From Salipiger aestuarii (GTDB lineage: Bacteria > Pseudomonadota > Alphaproteobacteria > Rhodobacterales > Rhodobacteraceae): 64,000 bases of DNA. Positions 10,615-21,186 of this stretch are shown piece by piece (positions within the stretch are counted from its first letter, which is position 1; each line of letters begins with the position of its first letter). Position numbers and translations under genes: made by a program. Location: the NCBI RefSeq assembly GCF_003259905.1, contig NZ_QLMG01000020.1, forward strand, positions 1-64,000. The letters run 5' to 3'. The notes under the pieces were generated by a model. It was not told the DNA's origin. It worked only from the letters and a program-made list of their open reading frames with translations, and searched no databases.

Positions 10615-11718
10615 ATGGACCATAGATTCGAGATTTTCCTGGCCTGTGCGCCCGGGCTGGAGGCGGCGCTTGCGAGCGAGGCCAAGGGGATGGGGTTTGG
10701 CCCCTTGCGCCCCATGGCGGGCGGCATTGCCTTTGACGGCACCTGGCGTGATGTCTGGCGCGCCAACCTGGTGCTGCGCGGGCCGGCGCGGGTGCTGGCG
10801 CGCATCGGGGGATTCCCGGCGGTGCATCTGGCGCAGCTGGACAAGCGTGCCCGGCGGTTCGCCTGGGGCGACGTCCTGCGCGCCGATCAGCCAGTAAGGG
10901 TCGAGGCGACCAGTCTGCGGTCCAGGATCTACCACGAAGGGGCGATCAGGGGCCGGATCGAACGCGCGATCACCGAAGAACTGGGTTCGCCGGTTGCCGA
11001 CGATGGCGTTCGCCTGCTGGTGCGTATCGAAGAAAATCTCGTGAGCTTTTCCATCGACACCTCTGGGGGGCCGCTGCACCGGCGCGGATTCAAACAGGCG
11101 GTCGGCAAGGCGCCGATGCGTGAGACGCTGGCGGCGTTGTTCCTGCGCGAATGCGGCTATCGCGGCACCGAGCCGGTGCTGGACCCGATGTGCGGGTCGG
11201 GCACCTTTGTGATCGAGGCGGCCGAGATCGCCTGCGGGCTGGCCCCCGGCCGGGCGCGCAAATTCGATTTCGAACGGCTCTCGGGATTCGATCCCCAAGC
11301 CTGGGCGCAGATGAAGGCCGACGCCGCGCCGCACCCCTGCGATCTGCGCTTTTACGGATCGGACCGCGACGCGGGCGCGGTGCGCATGGCCACCGCCAAT
11401 GCCGAGCGCGCGGGGGTGGATCATCTTGCCCGCTTCGAGTGCCGGTCTGCCACTGCGATCGAGCGGCCCGACGGGCCGGCGGGGCTGGTGATGATCAACC
11501 CGCCCTATGGAGAGCGCATCGGCAAGCCCGGCCCGCTGTACGGGCTGCACCGCGATGTCGGCGCGGCGCTGATGGAGCGGTTTCGCGGTTGGCGGGTGGG
11601 TGTCATCACCACCGAGGCGGGGCTGGCGCGGGCCACGGGGCTGCCGTTCCTGCCGGCGGGGCGACCTGTGGCGCATGGTTCGTTGCGGGTGCGGCTGTAC
11701 CAGACAGGGCCGCTGTGA
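10615..11718 (+). CDS. THUMP-domain class I SAM-dependent RNA methyltransferase (RlmL/Ypsc-like)
   Basis: Predicted 23S rRNA (or tRNA) guanine-N2 methyltransferase. The 367 residues carry an N-terminal ferredoxin-like/THUMP region (1-160) and a C-terminal Rossmann methyltransferase with SAM motif DPMCGSGTFVIEAAEIA near residues 189-205 and catalytic motif NPPYGERIG near residue 294. It has a single methyltransferase domain, unlike the fused E. coli RlmKL. The ATG at 10615 follows the conserved start MDHRFEIFLACAPGLE. The modified nucleotide cannot be deduced from sequence. Confidence 0.85.
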   Translation: MDHRFEIFLACAPGLEAALASEAKGMGFGPLRPMAGGIAFDGTWRDVWRANLVLRGPARVLARIGGFPAVHLAQLDKRARRFAWGDVLRADQPVRVEATSLRSRIYHEGAIRGRIERAITEELGSPVADDGVRLLVRIEENLVSFSIDTSGGPLHRRGFKQAVGKAPMRETLAALFLRECGYRGTEPVLDPMCGSGTFVIEAAEIACGLAPGRARKFDFERLSGFDPQAWAQMKADAAPHPCDLRFYGSDRDAGAVRMATANAERAGVDHLARFECRSATAIERPDGPAGLVMINPPYGERIGKPGPLYGLHRDVGAALMERFRGWRVGVITTEAGLARATGLPFLPAGRPVAHGSLRVRLYQTGPL

Positions 11719-11764
11719 CGCGGACGGGCTTTATACCGGTGCGCATCTGCCCTATATTATGCGC

Positions 11765-12202
11765 ATGACCCGCCTGATCGCCCTTTCCCTGACCGCCTGC
11801 CTGCTGGCCCCGCCCGCCCTTGCGCAGGACGACGACGGCGGGGGCGGAGCGCAGATGAAGCGCGGCGTGCAGATGTTTCTGGACGGGTTCATGGACGAAC
11901 TTGGCCCGGCGTTGCGCGGACTGGAAGGAATGGCACGCGACGCCGAACCGGCGCTGCGCAGCTTTGCCCAGGAAATGGGGCCCGCGCTTGCGGAGCTGAT
12001 GGACGAGGTCAAGGACTGGTCCGTTTACGAGGCCCCGGAAATGCTGGACAATGGCGACATCATCCTGCGCCGCAAGGAGCCCCGCAACGCGGGGGACCCA
12101 CCGTTCGATACAGCGCCCGACGCGGAACCTGACGAGGCCCCGCTGGAACCGCGCGAACGCAAGGGTTTGCCGCCGCTGGATGGCAACAAGATCGACCTGT
12201 AG
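11765..12202 (+). CDS. Secreted or periplasmic hypothetical protein
   Basis: A 145-residue protein with a clear signal peptide (positive MTR, hydrophobic LIALSLTACLLAPPALA, cleavage after ALA-QDD). The mature part has two repeated helical stretches (MDELGPALRGLE and EMGPALAELMDE) followed by WSVYEAPEMLDNGDIILRRK and a Pro/acidic tail ending DGNKIDL. Homologues in Rhodobacteraceae carry misleading database names; no enzymatic motif is visible. An ATG two codons upstream (11759) is equally possible. Confidence 0.75.
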   Translation: MTRLIALSLTACLLAPPALAQDDDGGGGAQMKRGVQMFLDGFMDELGPALRGLEGMARDAEPALRSFAQEMGPALAELMDEVKDWSVYEAPEMLDNGDIILRRKEPRNAGDPPFDTAPDAEPDEAPLEPRERKGLPPLDGNKIDL

Positions 12203-12224
12203 AAATTGCGCTGCGCGGGCGTCG

Positions 12225-13790
12225 TCAGTCCGCCTCGGAAGAGGTGATCTGAACGTCGTCGGCATCAAGCATACGCGCCAGCGCGTTGAACCGCGCCTCG
12301 GCCACCTCGCCGAAAAGCGGTTCGCTCTGCGGCGTCAGGCGCAGCGTCAGCACGCCGTTGTCCCAGGCCAGCGACGCCGCCTCGCCCTTGCTGTCGTCGG
12401 GCATCCACAGCATCGCGCCAAAGCGCATCGCCTTGCCAAGCGTCTCGGCCTCGCGCTGGCTGCTCTTGCCGATCAGCGAGAACAGATCCTCGAACGGCAT
12501 GCCGTCGCGCTTGTTCTTGTAGCGATGCAGCAGGGACAGACCCAGGAACACCCGTTCGGGGTGGTCCAGACCGCTAAGGTCGGCCTGCGTGACGTTGTGG
12601 AAACAGGTCTGTGCGCGATAATCGGGGTGGGCGCGCCAGCTGACATCGTGCAGCAGGCAGGCCGCCTTGATCAACCGCAGCGTCGCGATGTCCGCGTCCT
12701 GAAACAGCGGCAGCACGAAGTTGTAAAGCGTCTTGCCAAAGCCGGGACGGCGGGCGTCCTTGGCTTCGGAAAAGCGGCACGCCTCGATCAGCGGGTCGCG
12801 GTCGCGCAGCTTTTGCGGCATCTGTTCGTACAGCAGCCCCTCGCGGATACCATAGGACGAAATCGCGATCTCGGACGGCTTGAAGGCGGTGATAAGCTCG
12901 GCCAGAACCTCGGCGGCGTAAGGCACAAGGCTCATCCGGGCGGATGAAATCGAGCAGGCGCCGCGCAGCGCCTCAAGGTCGGATTTCTCGATGAATTTCA
13001 GCGTCTCGAGCACCGCGTCGCTATTCATCCGGTATTCGTGCAGCACATGCAACGGATAGTCGCGCCGTTCCATGTCCAGCCGGGCAATGGCGCGCCACGA
13101 CCCGCCCACCAGAAAGATCCGCCCGCCGGTCCACTGCATCTTTTCGGCCAGGGCGGCGACGTGTTTCTGGATGTGCTTTTCGCGGGCCTTGCGCCCGCCG
13201 TCGATGTCCTTGAACCGCAGCGGCCCAAGCGGAGAGGTGTGGCGGCGCCCGACCTGACCGCCCGACAGTTCCGCCAGTTCCATCGACGATCCACCAATGT
13301 CGCACACGACCCCAGTGGCGCCGGGCCAGCCCAGCAGCACGCCCTGCGCCGACAGCCGCGCCTCTTCCTCGCCGTCGATCACCCAGATCTTCAGCCCGGT
13401 TTCCTGTTCGATTTTCGCGCGAAAGGCCGAGCCGTCGCTGGCCTCGCGCATGGCGGCGGTGGCTACGGCTGTCAGGGGCGGCAGGTTCATGCCCGCCGCC
13501 AGCGCCTGAAACCGGCGCAGGGCCGACAGGGCACGATCCTTGCCGGCAGCGTTCAGCGTGCCCGTCTCTGCCATGCCGGCGCCCAGGCCGCACATCACCT
13601 TTTCATTGTAGAAATAGGCCGGACTGCGCGCGGCACCGTCAAACACAACCAGACGGACCGAATTGGATCCGATGTCCACGACACCGACGCGCGCCAGTCG
13701 CCGCGCCTGAGGGTCGTCGAAAATCGGGCGGCCAAACGGGCCCCATTCGATCGTCGTATCGCTCTGGCCGGAATCAGGGTGTCCGTCCAT
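12225..13790 (-). CDS. ppx: Exopolyphosphatase (Ppx/GppA family)
   Basis: Predicted to release phosphate from polyphosphate ends, opposing Ppk. The 521-residue protein has the actin-like ATPase phosphate loops VGVVDIGSNSVRLVVFDG (near residues 36-53) and CDIGGSSMELAELSGG (near 165), and a C-terminal HD-like region with CLLHDVSW near 387. It is on the same strand as ppk but separated from it by a flagellin gene, whereas these two genes usually neighbour each other. Confidence 0.9.
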   Translation of the reverse strand: MDGHPDSGQSDTTIEWGPFGRPIFDDPQARRLARVGVVDIGSNSVRLVVFDGAARSPAYFYNEKVMCGLGAGMAETGTLNAAGKDRALSALRRFQALAAGMNLPPLTAVATAAMREASDGSAFRAKIEQETGLKIWVIDGEEEARLSAQGVLLGWPGATGVVCDIGGSSMELAELSGGQVGRRHTSPLGPLRFKDIDGGRKAREKHIQKHVAALAEKMQWTGGRIFLVGGSWRAIARLDMERRDYPLHVLHEYRMNSDAVLETLKFIEKSDLEALRGACSISSARMSLVPYAAEVLAELITAFKPSEIAISSYGIREGLLYEQMPQKLRDRDPLIEACRFSEAKDARRPGFGKTLYNFVLPLFQDADIATLRLIKAACLLHDVSWRAHPDYRAQTCFHNVTQADLSGLDHPERVFLGLSLLHRYKNKRDGMPFEDLFSLIGKSSQREAETLGKAMRFGAMLWMPDDSKGEAASLAWDNGVLTLRLTPQSEPLFGEVAEARFNALARMLDADDVQITSSEAD

Positions 13791-13930
13791 GTGCTTCTCC
13801 GGCTTTCACTGACGTTTTTCCCTAGCACGCATTGCGCGGCGCGCGAAAGGGGCGCTTGGGGGGAAATGACCGTCAGAAGGGGGGCGGGGCCCCGGAACCC
13901 CGGCGGGTTCACCCTGTCAGCGCGGACCGA

Positions 13931-15229
13931 TCAGCGGAACAGACCCAGCAGGGCAGAGGGGGCGCTGTTGGCGATGGACAGCGCCTGAATGGCAAGCTGC
14001 TGTTGCACCTGAAGCGCCTGAAGCCGCGCCGAGCTTTCTTCGAGATTGGCATCGACCAACGTGCCGATCCCCGAGGTCATCGCATCCACCAGCGTGTCGT
14101 TGAAGTTGCTTTGCGTCGCCAGCCGGTTCTGTTCGGTGCCGAAATCCGAGGCGGCCGAGATCGAGGTTTGCAGCAGGTTCTCGATGTTCAGCAACGCCTC
14201 TTCGGCGCCCTCCCGGGTCGACACGTCCAGACTGGCCAGCGTTTCCAGCCCGCCGCCGATGGTGTTGCCGGCATCGGCCCCGAGCGCGTTCAGCGAGACC
14301 GCAAGCGTATCGGAGCCATCGGTCAACGTGGAACTGACGGTCAGGTCCGTGCCCGAAACCGACATGCTCAGAAGCCCTTCGTCGAAGCCGCTCTTGACGG
14401 CGTAGCTGCTCCAGCGGTTGGACAGTTCCCGCAACACATCGGTGGCGGTGTCGCCGTCGCGCGCCACATAGGACACCGGCTGCGCGGCCATCTCGGCACG
14501 GGTTTCGGCAGCGGCGGTCGTGGTGCGCAGGTCGGCCTGGGTAAAGGTCGAATCGTCCGCGTCCGTGCCAAAGACGTTCAGCGTGAACGCCATGCCCGCC
14601 GCCACCGTGACGCCGCTGGCGTCGATGGTGCCGGTCCGGGTGGCGTTCAGCGTGGCGCTGTCGACGCCCGACGTATAGGTGCCGCCCGTGGCCGCAATGG
14701 CATGCGCGCCGGTTCCCAGATCCTGCCGGGACACCGCGATGTCGACGCCGCGCACCCCTGCGGAATCGCGTTGCAGAAAGCCCAGCACCGCCTCGCTGCC
14801 CGATCCGGCGGTCGTGTCGGTATTGCCCAGCAGGTTCAGCCCGTTGAACTGCGCCGTCCGGACAACGGCGCCGATCTGGTCGCGCAACGCCGAGATGTTG
14901 GCCTGAATCTTGACTCGGTCGACGTTTTCTTCCTGTGCGGAGACGACCCCGCCCTTGATTTCGGTCAGCAGGTCGGTGACCGTTTCGGCGGCCGAGCGCG
15001 CCACGGCCACGGTTGACGACCCAAGCGCTAGGCTGGCCGAGACCTGTTTATAGCCGACGACATCGGCCTCCATCGTCTTGGCGATCGCCCAGACGGCGGC
15101 ATTGTCCTGTGATCCCGAGACCTTGCGGCCGGTCGAGATTTCGGACTGGACCGTGGCCATCCCGGAATTGATATGCTTGAGCGTTTGCAGCGCGATGGAC
15201 GCGCCGTCATTGGTAAGGATGCTGGACAT
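13931..15229 (-). CDS. fliC: Flagellin
   Basis: Structural subunit of the flagellar filament. The 432 residues have the conserved helical ends: N-terminal SSILTNDGASIALQTLKHIN, followed by TGRKVSGSQDNAAVWAIAK, and a C-terminal QVQQQLAIQALSIANSAPSA ending LLGLFR. A variable Thr/Ala/Gly-rich centre lies between them. No other flagellar gene is nearby, so it is a stand-alone filament gene. It lies between ppk and ppx with its own flanks of about 140 and 345 bp. In this group flagellins are usually under CtrA control, but I could not confirm a CtrA site upstream. Confidence 0.92.
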   Translation of the reverse strand: MSSILTNDGASIALQTLKHINSGMATVQSEISTGRKVSGSQDNAAVWAIAKTMEADVVGYKQVSASLALGSSTVAVARSAAETVTDLLTEIKGGVVSAQEENVDRVKIQANISALRDQIGAVVRTAQFNGLNLLGNTDTTAGSGSEAVLGFLQRDSAGVRGVDIAVSRQDLGTGAHAIAATGGTYTSGVDSATLNATRTGTIDASGVTVAAGMAFTLNVFGTDADDSTFTQADLRTTTAAAETRAEMAAQPVSYVARDGDTATDVLRELSNRWSSYAVKSGFDEGLLSMSVSGTDLTVSSTLTDGSDTLAVSLNALGADAGNTIGGGLETLASLDVSTREGAEEALLNIENLLQTSISAASDFGTEQNRLATQSNFNDTLVDAMTSGIGTLVDANLEESSARLQALQVQQQLAIQALSIANSAPSALLGLFR

Positions 15230-15494
15230 CTGGTGGGTGCCTATATGGGGGATCGCATATTCACGCGAGGGAGGTGCCCCATTTTTCCGAGGCGTCTTGC
15301 CCGACCATTCGGCCGGAAACGGGTGAATCTCAGAACATCTCGTTCGCCCGTGCCACTTGCCCCCAAGTGCACCGTCAAGATCGCAGGCCGGTCTTTACCG
15401 GAACTTAATGTTTCGTGGCGCGGGGGCGGTCATTTTGTGGCGAATTCGGGGCGGCGCGCACGGGTGTCCGCCGCGTCACCATGGCGCAAGACCG

Positions 15495-15519
15495 AAAAAG
15501 GCCCCGCATAAGGGGGCCC
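15495..15519 (-). terminator. Intrinsic terminator downstream of ppk
   Basis: On the minus strand GGCCCC and GGGGCC arms flank a CTTATGC loop and are followed by TTTTTCGG. It lies about 57 bp after the ppk stop. It would end ppk transcripts before the flagellin gene, leaving 15230-15494 as the flagellin promoter region, where no clear hexamers were identified. Confidence 0.7.
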
Positions 15520-15575
15520 TGGCCGTGGTGGGACACGGGCGCGGGGCGGATGCCGCCGCCCGAACGCGTCGCGCC

Positions 15576-17747
15576 CTAATCGTCGTGGGTCAACGAGGGC
15601 ACATCGCCCGCGCCCGCCGATCCGCGCCCCGACAGCGACGGGTTTTCCATGAAGAACCGATGACAGTTGAACAACGGTTCGCCCTCGGGCACGGGGTGGC
15701 GGGTGAAGGCACCCGAGGGTTCCATCACCCAGCTCTGCGCCGTGTCTGCCAGGTTCGCGGCCATGACCTGGCTGACGATCTGCGCCTTGACCGTCGGGTT
15801 CTTGATCTCGACCCCGGTTTCGACCCGGCGGTTCAGGTTGCGGCCCATCCAGTCGGCGGATGAGATGAACACCCGCGACTCCGCATGGGGCAGCCCGTGA
15901 CCGTTGCCGAAACAGGCGATGCGCGAATGTTCCAGGAAACGTCCGATGATCGACTTGACCCGGATGTTGTCCGACAGCCCCTTGATCCCCGGTTTCAGCC
16001 CGCAAATCCCCCGGATGACGCAATCAATCCGCACCCCGGCCTGACTGGCGGCATAAAGCGCGTCGATCATGTCGGGCTCGATGAGCGAATTCATCTTGAT
16101 CCAGATCTGCGCGGGGCGCCCGGCGCGGGCGTGTTCGGCCTCGGCGTTGATCAGGGCGATCATGGTGGGCTTGAGCGTGCTGGGCGAGATCACCACGTTC
16201 TCCATCCCCTCGGGACGGGCATAACCGCTGAGGTAGTTGAAGATCTTGGCCGCATCGCGCCCCAGTGCCGCGTCGCAGGTAAAGAACGACAGGTCGGTGT
16301 AGATCTTGGCGGTGATGGGGTGATAATTGCCCGTGCCCCAATGGGTATAGGTCACCAGCCGGTCGCCTTCGCGGCGCACCACCTGGGAAATCTTGGCGTG
16401 GGTTTTCCAGTCAAGAAAGCCATAGACCACATGCGCGCCCGATCGTTCCAGACGGCGCGACTGGCGGATGTTGGCGGCCTCGTCAAAGCGGGCTTTCAGC
16501 TCGACCAGGGCGGTGACGGATTTGCCCTCTTCGGCGGCTTCGCACAGCGCCTCGACGATGGGGGAATTGCGCGAGGTGCGATAGAGCGTCTGCTTGATCG
16601 CAACGACATCGGGGTCCAGCGCCGCCTGATGCAGGAAGCGCACCACCATGTCGAAGGTTTCATAGGGGTGGTGCAGCAGCATGTCCTTTTGCGCGATGGC
16701 GGCGAACATGTTGCCCTCGTGGTCCTGCACCCGTTCGGGTACGCGGGGGGTGAATGTCGGCCACAGCAGGTCGGGGCGCTCGTCGAGCACCAGTTCCTTG
16801 AGGTCGGCAATGCCGATCATGCCGTTCAGTTCGATCACCTCGTCGTCGCGCACATGCAGTTCATCCTGAACCGCGCGGCGCAGCGCATCCGGCGCCCCGG
16901 CGCTGATGGTCAGGCGCACCACCTCGCCACGCCGCCGCCGCTTGAGCGCGACCTCGAACTCGCGCACGAGGTCCTCGGCCTCTTCCTCGACTTCCAGGTC
17001 GCTGTCGCGCAGCACGCGAAAGCCGAAATGTTCCTTGACCCGGTAGCCGGGAAACAGGCTTTCGATATGCAGCAGCAGCACGTCTTCCAGATAGATGAAC
17101 CGGAACTGCCCGGAATCCGAGGGCAGCCGGATGAAGCGGTCGATCTGATGCGGAATGGGCAGCAGGGCGGACCGCACCCGGCGGTCTTTCTTGCGTTCCA
17201 GCTGGATCGCAAGGCAGTAGCCCATGTTGGCGATGAACGGGAACGGATGCGCCGGGTCGATGGCCAGCGGAGACAGCACCGGAAACACCTGCGTCAGGAA
17301 CTGGTCTTCCAGATGAACACGGTCGGCCTCGGTCAGTTCGTCCAGCGGCACGATGTCGATGCCTTGCGCCGCCATTTCGGATTCCAGCTGGTACAGCACC
17401 TTTTGCTGGTGGTGCATCAGCCCGCGCGCGACTTCGTTGATCTGTTCAAGCTGCTGGGCGGGGGTCAGCCCGTCGGCGGCGGGGTTGGTGTTGCCCGCAT
17501 GGGCCAGTTCGCGCAGGCCCGCAACGCGCACGGTGTAGAATTCGTCCAGATTGGTGGCCGAAATCGACAGGAAACGCAGGCGTTCCAGCAAGGGAACGCG
17601 CGGGTTTTCGGCCTCTTCCAGCACACGCCAGTTGAACCCGAGCCAGCTAAGCTCTCGGTTGTAAAAACGTGCGGGACCCTCGATGTCCATGTCGGGCATC
17701 TCGGTCGCGGCGGGAATGGGGGCGGTCAGGAAATCTGCGATGCTCAT
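15576..17747 (-). CDS. ppk1: Polyphosphate kinase 1
   Basis: Reversibly polymerises ATP gamma-phosphate into polyphosphate at the membrane. The 723 residues follow the PPK1 order: N domain beginning at [20 protein letters not shown], head domain, then catalytic PLD-like C1/C2 domains with [20 protein letters not shown] carrying the autophosphorylated His, and [15 protein letters not shown] near the C-terminus. The ATG at 17747 is preferred over 17783, though neither has a strong ribosome-binding site. It is followed by a terminator, the flagellin gene and ppx. Confidence 0.95.
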   Translation of the reverse strand: MSIADFLTAPIPAATEMPDMDIEGPARFYNRELSWLGFNWRVLEEAENPRVPLLERLRFLSISATNLDEFYTVRVAGLRELAHAGNTNPAADGLTPAQQLEQINEVARGLMHHQQKVLYQLESEMAAQGIDIVPLDELTEADRVHLEDQFLTQVFPVLSPLAIDPAHPFPFIANMGYCLAIQLERKKDRRVRSALLPIPHQIDRFIRLPSDSGQFRFIYLEDVLLLHIESLFPGYRVKEHFGFRVLRDSDLEVEEEAEDLVREFEVALKRRRRGEVVRLTISAGAPDALRRAVQDELHVRDDEVIELNGMIGIADLKELVLDERPDLLWPTFTPRVPERVQDHEGNMFAAIAQKDMLLHHPYETFDMVVRFLHQAALDPDVVAIKQTLYRTSRNSPIVEALCEAAEEGKSVTALVELKARFDEAANIRQSRRLERSGAHVVYGFLDWKTHAKISQVVRREGDRLVTYTHWGTGNYHPITAKIYTDLSFFTCDAALGRDAAKIFNYLSGYARPEGMENVVISPSTLKPTMIALINAEAEHARAGRPAQIWIKMNSLIEPDMIDALYAASQAGVRIDCVIRGICGLKPGIKGLSDNIRVKSIIGRFLEHSRIACFGNGHGLPHAESRVFISSADWMGRNLNRRVETGVEIKNPTVKAQIVSQVMAANLADTAQSWVMEPSGAFTRHPVPEGEPLFNCHRFFMENPSLSGRGSAGAGDVPSLTHDD

Positions 17748-17813
17748 GGGCGGCTTATGCGTTGGAAATTGCAACAGGATCATGACGGATCATGCGATCA
17801 TCGCAGGCCGGGG

Positions 17814-18542
17814 TCAATTGCGCGTTTCGTCCGGCGACCGGGGCGTGCGCGGTGCGTCCAGCGCCGGGGTCATGCGGGTCAGCACATCGCGGGCCAGTGC
17901 GCGGGTGATCCCCTTGGGGCGGCCCATGGCCTGGGCATCCAGCGCATCGACCAACGCCAGCGCGGCGGCAAAACGGCGTGGCATGTGACGCACCAGATAG
18001 AGAATGACCTCGGGGGCGGGCAGACAGCCGCGATCGTTCAGGGTTTTTGCGATGACCGCGCCCAGCAGATCGTCATCAGGGTCGGGCAGGGTGGCGGTCT
18101 GGGTCGCCTCCATCCGGCTGCGCAGGTCGGGCAGGGCCAGCCCCCACTGTCGTGGCGGGCTGGATGCGGTCAGCAGCAGGGCGCGCCGTTCGGCCAGGGC
18201 AAGGTTGTGCAGATGAAACAGCGCCTCTTCGGCCAGACGGTCGGTGGCGATGCGGTCGGCATCCTCGACACAGACCGGCGCGCGGGCCAGCGTGGGGATG
18301 TCGGCGCCCGGCAGGTCGCGGGCCGGCACGATGACGGCGCCGGTTTCCTTGGCCCAGACATGCGCAAGGTGGGTCTTGCCCGCGCCGCGCGGCCCCACAA
18401 GGATCATCTTGCCGTTGGGCCAGCCCGCCCAGTCGTCCAGCAACGCCACCGCAAGGCCGTTGGAGCGCGAGACATAATAATCCTCGCGCCGGAGCGCCTC
18501 ACGCACGGGCAGGGGCAGGACAAGCTGTCGCGGGCGTCGCAT
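17814..18542 (-). CDS. hdaA: DnaA-related regulatory protein HdaA
   Basis: Hda homologue that promotes hydrolysis of DnaA-bound ATP together with the DNA polymerase sliding clamp, limiting replication initiation. Near the N-terminus the motif RQLVLPLPVRE contains a clamp-binding QLVLPL. A Walker A GPRGAGKTHLAHVW sits near residue 55 and an AAA+ lid region follows. No DnaA domain IV is present, consistent with Hda (242 residues). An AGGTGAG site supports the ATG at 18542; a GTG at 18554 would overlap the upstream stop codon. It is co-directional with the PerM-like gene and ppk. Confidence 0.87.
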   Translation of the reverse strand: MRRPRQLVLPLPVREALRREDYYVSRSNGLAVALLDDWAGWPNGKMILVGPRGAGKTHLAHVWAKETGAVIVPARDLPGADIPTLARAPVCVEDADRIATDRLAEEALFHLHNLALAERRALLLTASSPPRQWGLALPDLRSRMEATQTATLPDPDDDLLGAVIAKTLNDRGCLPAPEVILYLVRHMPRRFAAALALVDALDAQAMGRPKGITRALARDVLTRMTPALDAPRTPRSPDETRN

Positions 18543-18550
18543 GGCGGGGC

Positions 18551-19618
18551 TCACCTGTCGGTATCGCGGGAAAGGCCGGTGTACAGACGGCTTTCCTTGT
18601 ACTGGTCCACCACGAACCGGATGACGACCCCGATGGCGGCGGCGACCGGCACCGCGACCAGCATCCCGATGAAACCAAAGATCGACCCGAACACCGACAA
18701 CGCCAGGATCAGCCAGACCGGGTGCAGCCCGACCGAATCCCCCACCAGCTTGGGGGTCAGGAAATTGCCCTCAAGGAACTGACCGAAGAAAAAGATCCCC
18801 GCCACGGCGGCGATCCACACCCATTCGCCCCAGAACTGGAACAGGGCCAGCCCGATGGCCAACGCACCGCCCACGATGGCGCCCACATAGGGGATGAACG
18901 TCAGCATCCCCGCGACCACGCCCACCACAAGGCCGAAATTCAGCCCCACCAGCCACAGCGCAACCGCGTAATAGACCCCGAGGATAAGGCAGACCGACCC
19001 CATCCCCCGGATGAACCCGGCCAGCGTGTCGTCGATGCCGCGCGCAAGCTCGCGGATCACCGGCGCATGGTCGCGCGGCAGCAGGTCGTCGACCCGCGCC
19101 ACCATGTTGTCCCAGTCCAGCAGCATGTAGACCGCCACAACCGGCACGATGACGAACAGCATCAGGATGTTGATCACCGATGCGGCCGATGTCAGCACCG
19201 TGTTCATCAGCTCTCCGCCGCGCTGCTTGACGGTATCGCCCAGCGACACAAGGGTTTCGCGCACCGGGTTGCCTTCGTTCATGACCTCGGGGAAATGCGA
19301 CGTCAGAAAGGTCTGAAGCTTGCGGAAAAGCTGCGGCGCGGTATCCACCAGCTGCGTCGTCTGCTCGACCAGCGCGGGCACGACCGCCAGCGCAAGGATG
19401 ACAAAGATCAGGATCGCGGCCACGGTGATCGCGGCGGTGGCGCCCGCGCGGCTCAGGCCCGCCCGTTCCAGACGGTCCGCCACCGGATCCAGAAAATAGG
19501 CAATCGCACTGCCCAGCACAAAGGGCAGCAGCACATCGCCGAGAAACCACAGCATGACCGCAAGCACCGCCGCCGCGATGCCCCAGTATTTCAGTTGCAT
19601 CCGCACCGGCAATGCCAT
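18551..19618 (-). CDS. AI-2E family transporter (PerM-like membrane protein)
   Basis: Integral membrane protein of the AI-2E/UPF0118 family, whose members have been proposed to export autoinducer-2 or act as ion/proton antiporters. Seven to eight hydrophobic segments can be read, including [20 protein letters not shown] at the N-terminus, and the family block [18 protein letters not shown] towards the C-terminus. An AGAAAGG site precedes the ATG at 19618. The substrate cannot be inferred. 355 residues. Confidence 0.85.
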   Translation of the reverse strand: MALPVRMQLKYWGIAAAVLAVMLWFLGDVLLPFVLGSAIAYFLDPVADRLERAGLSRAGATAAITVAAILIFVILALAVVPALVEQTTQLVDTAPQLFRKLQTFLTSHFPEVMNEGNPVRETLVSLGDTVKQRGGELMNTVLTSAASVINILMLFVIVPVVAVYMLLDWDNMVARVDDLLPRDHAPVIRELARGIDDTLAGFIRGMGSVCLILGVYYAVALWLVGLNFGLVVGVVAGMLTFIPYVGAIVGGALAIGLALFQFWGEWVWIAAVAGIFFFGQFLEGNFLTPKLVGDSVGLHPVWLILALSVFGSIFGFIGMLVAVPVAAAIGVVIRFVVDQYKESRLYTGLSRDTDR

Positions 19619-19755
19619 GTCGTGCCTTTCTGGGTAGACCTGCCCCTTCATCGCGATTTGGGCGCGCGGTTGCAAGGCCGCTGCGCGGCCCCTTGCCTGA
19701 CCGCCGCCTTTCGCTTACCCCACCGCAAACCCCCAGTTTACACGAGGCCCGAATC

Positions 19756-21102
19756 ATGCGCCTGTCCCGCTATTTCCTGCCCGTGCTGAAGGAAACGCCG
19801 TCCGAGGCGCAGATCGTCAGCCACCGCTACATGCTGCGCGCCGGCATGATCAAACAGGCCCAGGCGGGGATTTATTCCTGGCTGCCGCTTGGCTTCAAGG
19901 TGCTGCGCAAGATCGAAGATATCATCCATCAGGAACAGGCCCGCGCGGGTCATATCCCGCTGCTGATGCCGACGCTGCAATCGGCCGACCTGTGGCGCGA
20001 ATCCGGGCGCTATGACGCCTATGGCGAGGAAATGCTGCGCATCACCGACCGTCACGGCCGCGACATGCTGTACACGCCCACCGCCGAAGAACTGATCACC
20101 GACATTTTCCGCTCCAACGTGTCGTCCTATAAGGACCTGCCGCTGACGCTGTATCAGATCCAGTGGAAATTCCGCGACGAGATCCGTCCCCGCTTCGGCG
20201 TGATGCGCGGCCGCGAGTTCCTGATGAAGGACGGCTACAATTTCGACCTGACCAGAGAGGACGCGCTGCACGCCTACAACCGCCATCTTGTCAGCTACCT
20301 GCGCAGCTATGAACGCATGGGCCTGCAGGCGATTCCGATGCGGGCTGACAGTGGCCCGATCGGCGGCGAGGACACGCATGAATTCCTTGTGCTCGCCGAC
20401 ACCGGCGAATCCGAGGTGTTCTACGATTCCCAGATCACCGACCTGAAATTCGGCGACCGCGCGATCGACTTCGACAGCGTCGAACAGTGCCAGGCGGTGA
20501 TGGAGGAATTCACCTCGCGCTACGCCCGCACCGATGAAACCCATGTGCAGGCCGAATTCGAAACCCAGGTGCCGCAGGACCGCCGCCGCACCGCGCGCGG
20601 CATCGAGGTCGGGCAGATCTTTTACTTCGGCACGAAATATTCCGACGCGCTGAACGCCACCGTCAACGATGGCCAGGGCAAGGATGTCGCCGTGCATATG
20701 GGGTCGCACGGCATTGGCGTGTCGCGCCTGCTTGGCGCGATCATCGAGGCAAGCCATGACGACAAGGGCATCATCTGGCCCGAAGGGGTTACGCCGTTTC
20801 ATTGCGGCATCGTCAACCTCAAGCAGGGCGACGCCGAGGCGGATGCCGCCTGCGACAGCCTGCACGCGGCGCTCGTCGCGCTGGGGCTGGACCCGCTCTA
20901 CGATGACCGCAAGGAACGCGCGGGCGCGAAATTCGCCACGATGGATCTGATCGGCCTGCCGTGGCGCATCACCGTGGGGCCGCGCGGGCTGAAAAACGGC
21001 GTGGTGGAATTGACTTCGCGCCGCACCGGCGAATCCGAAGAACTGCCGCCCGAGGCCGCCGTGGCGAAAATCGCCGCCCTCTACGGGGCTATCGCGGCCT
21101 GA
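19756..21102 (+). CDS. proS: Proline--tRNA ligase (short, editing-domain-less)
   Basis: Class II aminoacyl-tRNA synthetase charging tRNA-Pro. The 448 residues contain motif 1 (around [20 protein letters not shown]), motif 2 ([23 protein letters not shown]) and motif 3 ([14 protein letters not shown]), then an anticodon-binding domain. It lacks the approximately 180-residue INS editing domain of E. coli ProRS; this is normal for the alphaproteobacterial form, where trans-editing proteins compensate. It is the first gene on the plus strand after a long minus-strand run. Confidence 0.95.
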   Translation: MRLSRYFLPVLKETPSEAQIVSHRYMLRAGMIKQAQAGIYSWLPLGFKVLRKIEDIIHQEQARAGHIPLLMPTLQSADLWRESGRYDAYGEEMLRITDRHGRDMLYTPTAEELITDIFRSNVSSYKDLPLTLYQIQWKFRDEIRPRFGVMRGREFLMKDGYNFDLTREDALHAYNRHLVSYLRSYERMGLQAIPMRADSGPIGGEDTHEFLVLADTGESEVFYDSQITDLKFGDRAIDFDSVEQCQAVMEEFTSRYARTDETHVQAEFETQVPQDRRRTARGIEVGQIFYFGTKYSDALNATVNDGQGKDVAVHMGSHGIGVSRLLGAIIEASHDDKGIIWPEGVTPFHCGIVNLKQGDAEADAACDSLHAALVALGLDPLYDDRKERAGAKFATMDLIGLPWRITVGPRGLKNGVVELTSRRTGESEELPPEAAVAKIAALYGAIAA

Positions 21103-21186
21103 TTCGGCGGGGTCCGCTGACACGGCGGACCCTTTTGCGCTATACTCTGCCTCATACGCCCCGCCAGAGGGCAAAAGGAGGCAGAG

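Noticed and set aside
15885-18782. A 965-codon open frame on the plus strand opposite ppk and hdaA
   Set aside because: It is the antisense of well-supported genes in a GC-rich genome and has no recognisable domain.
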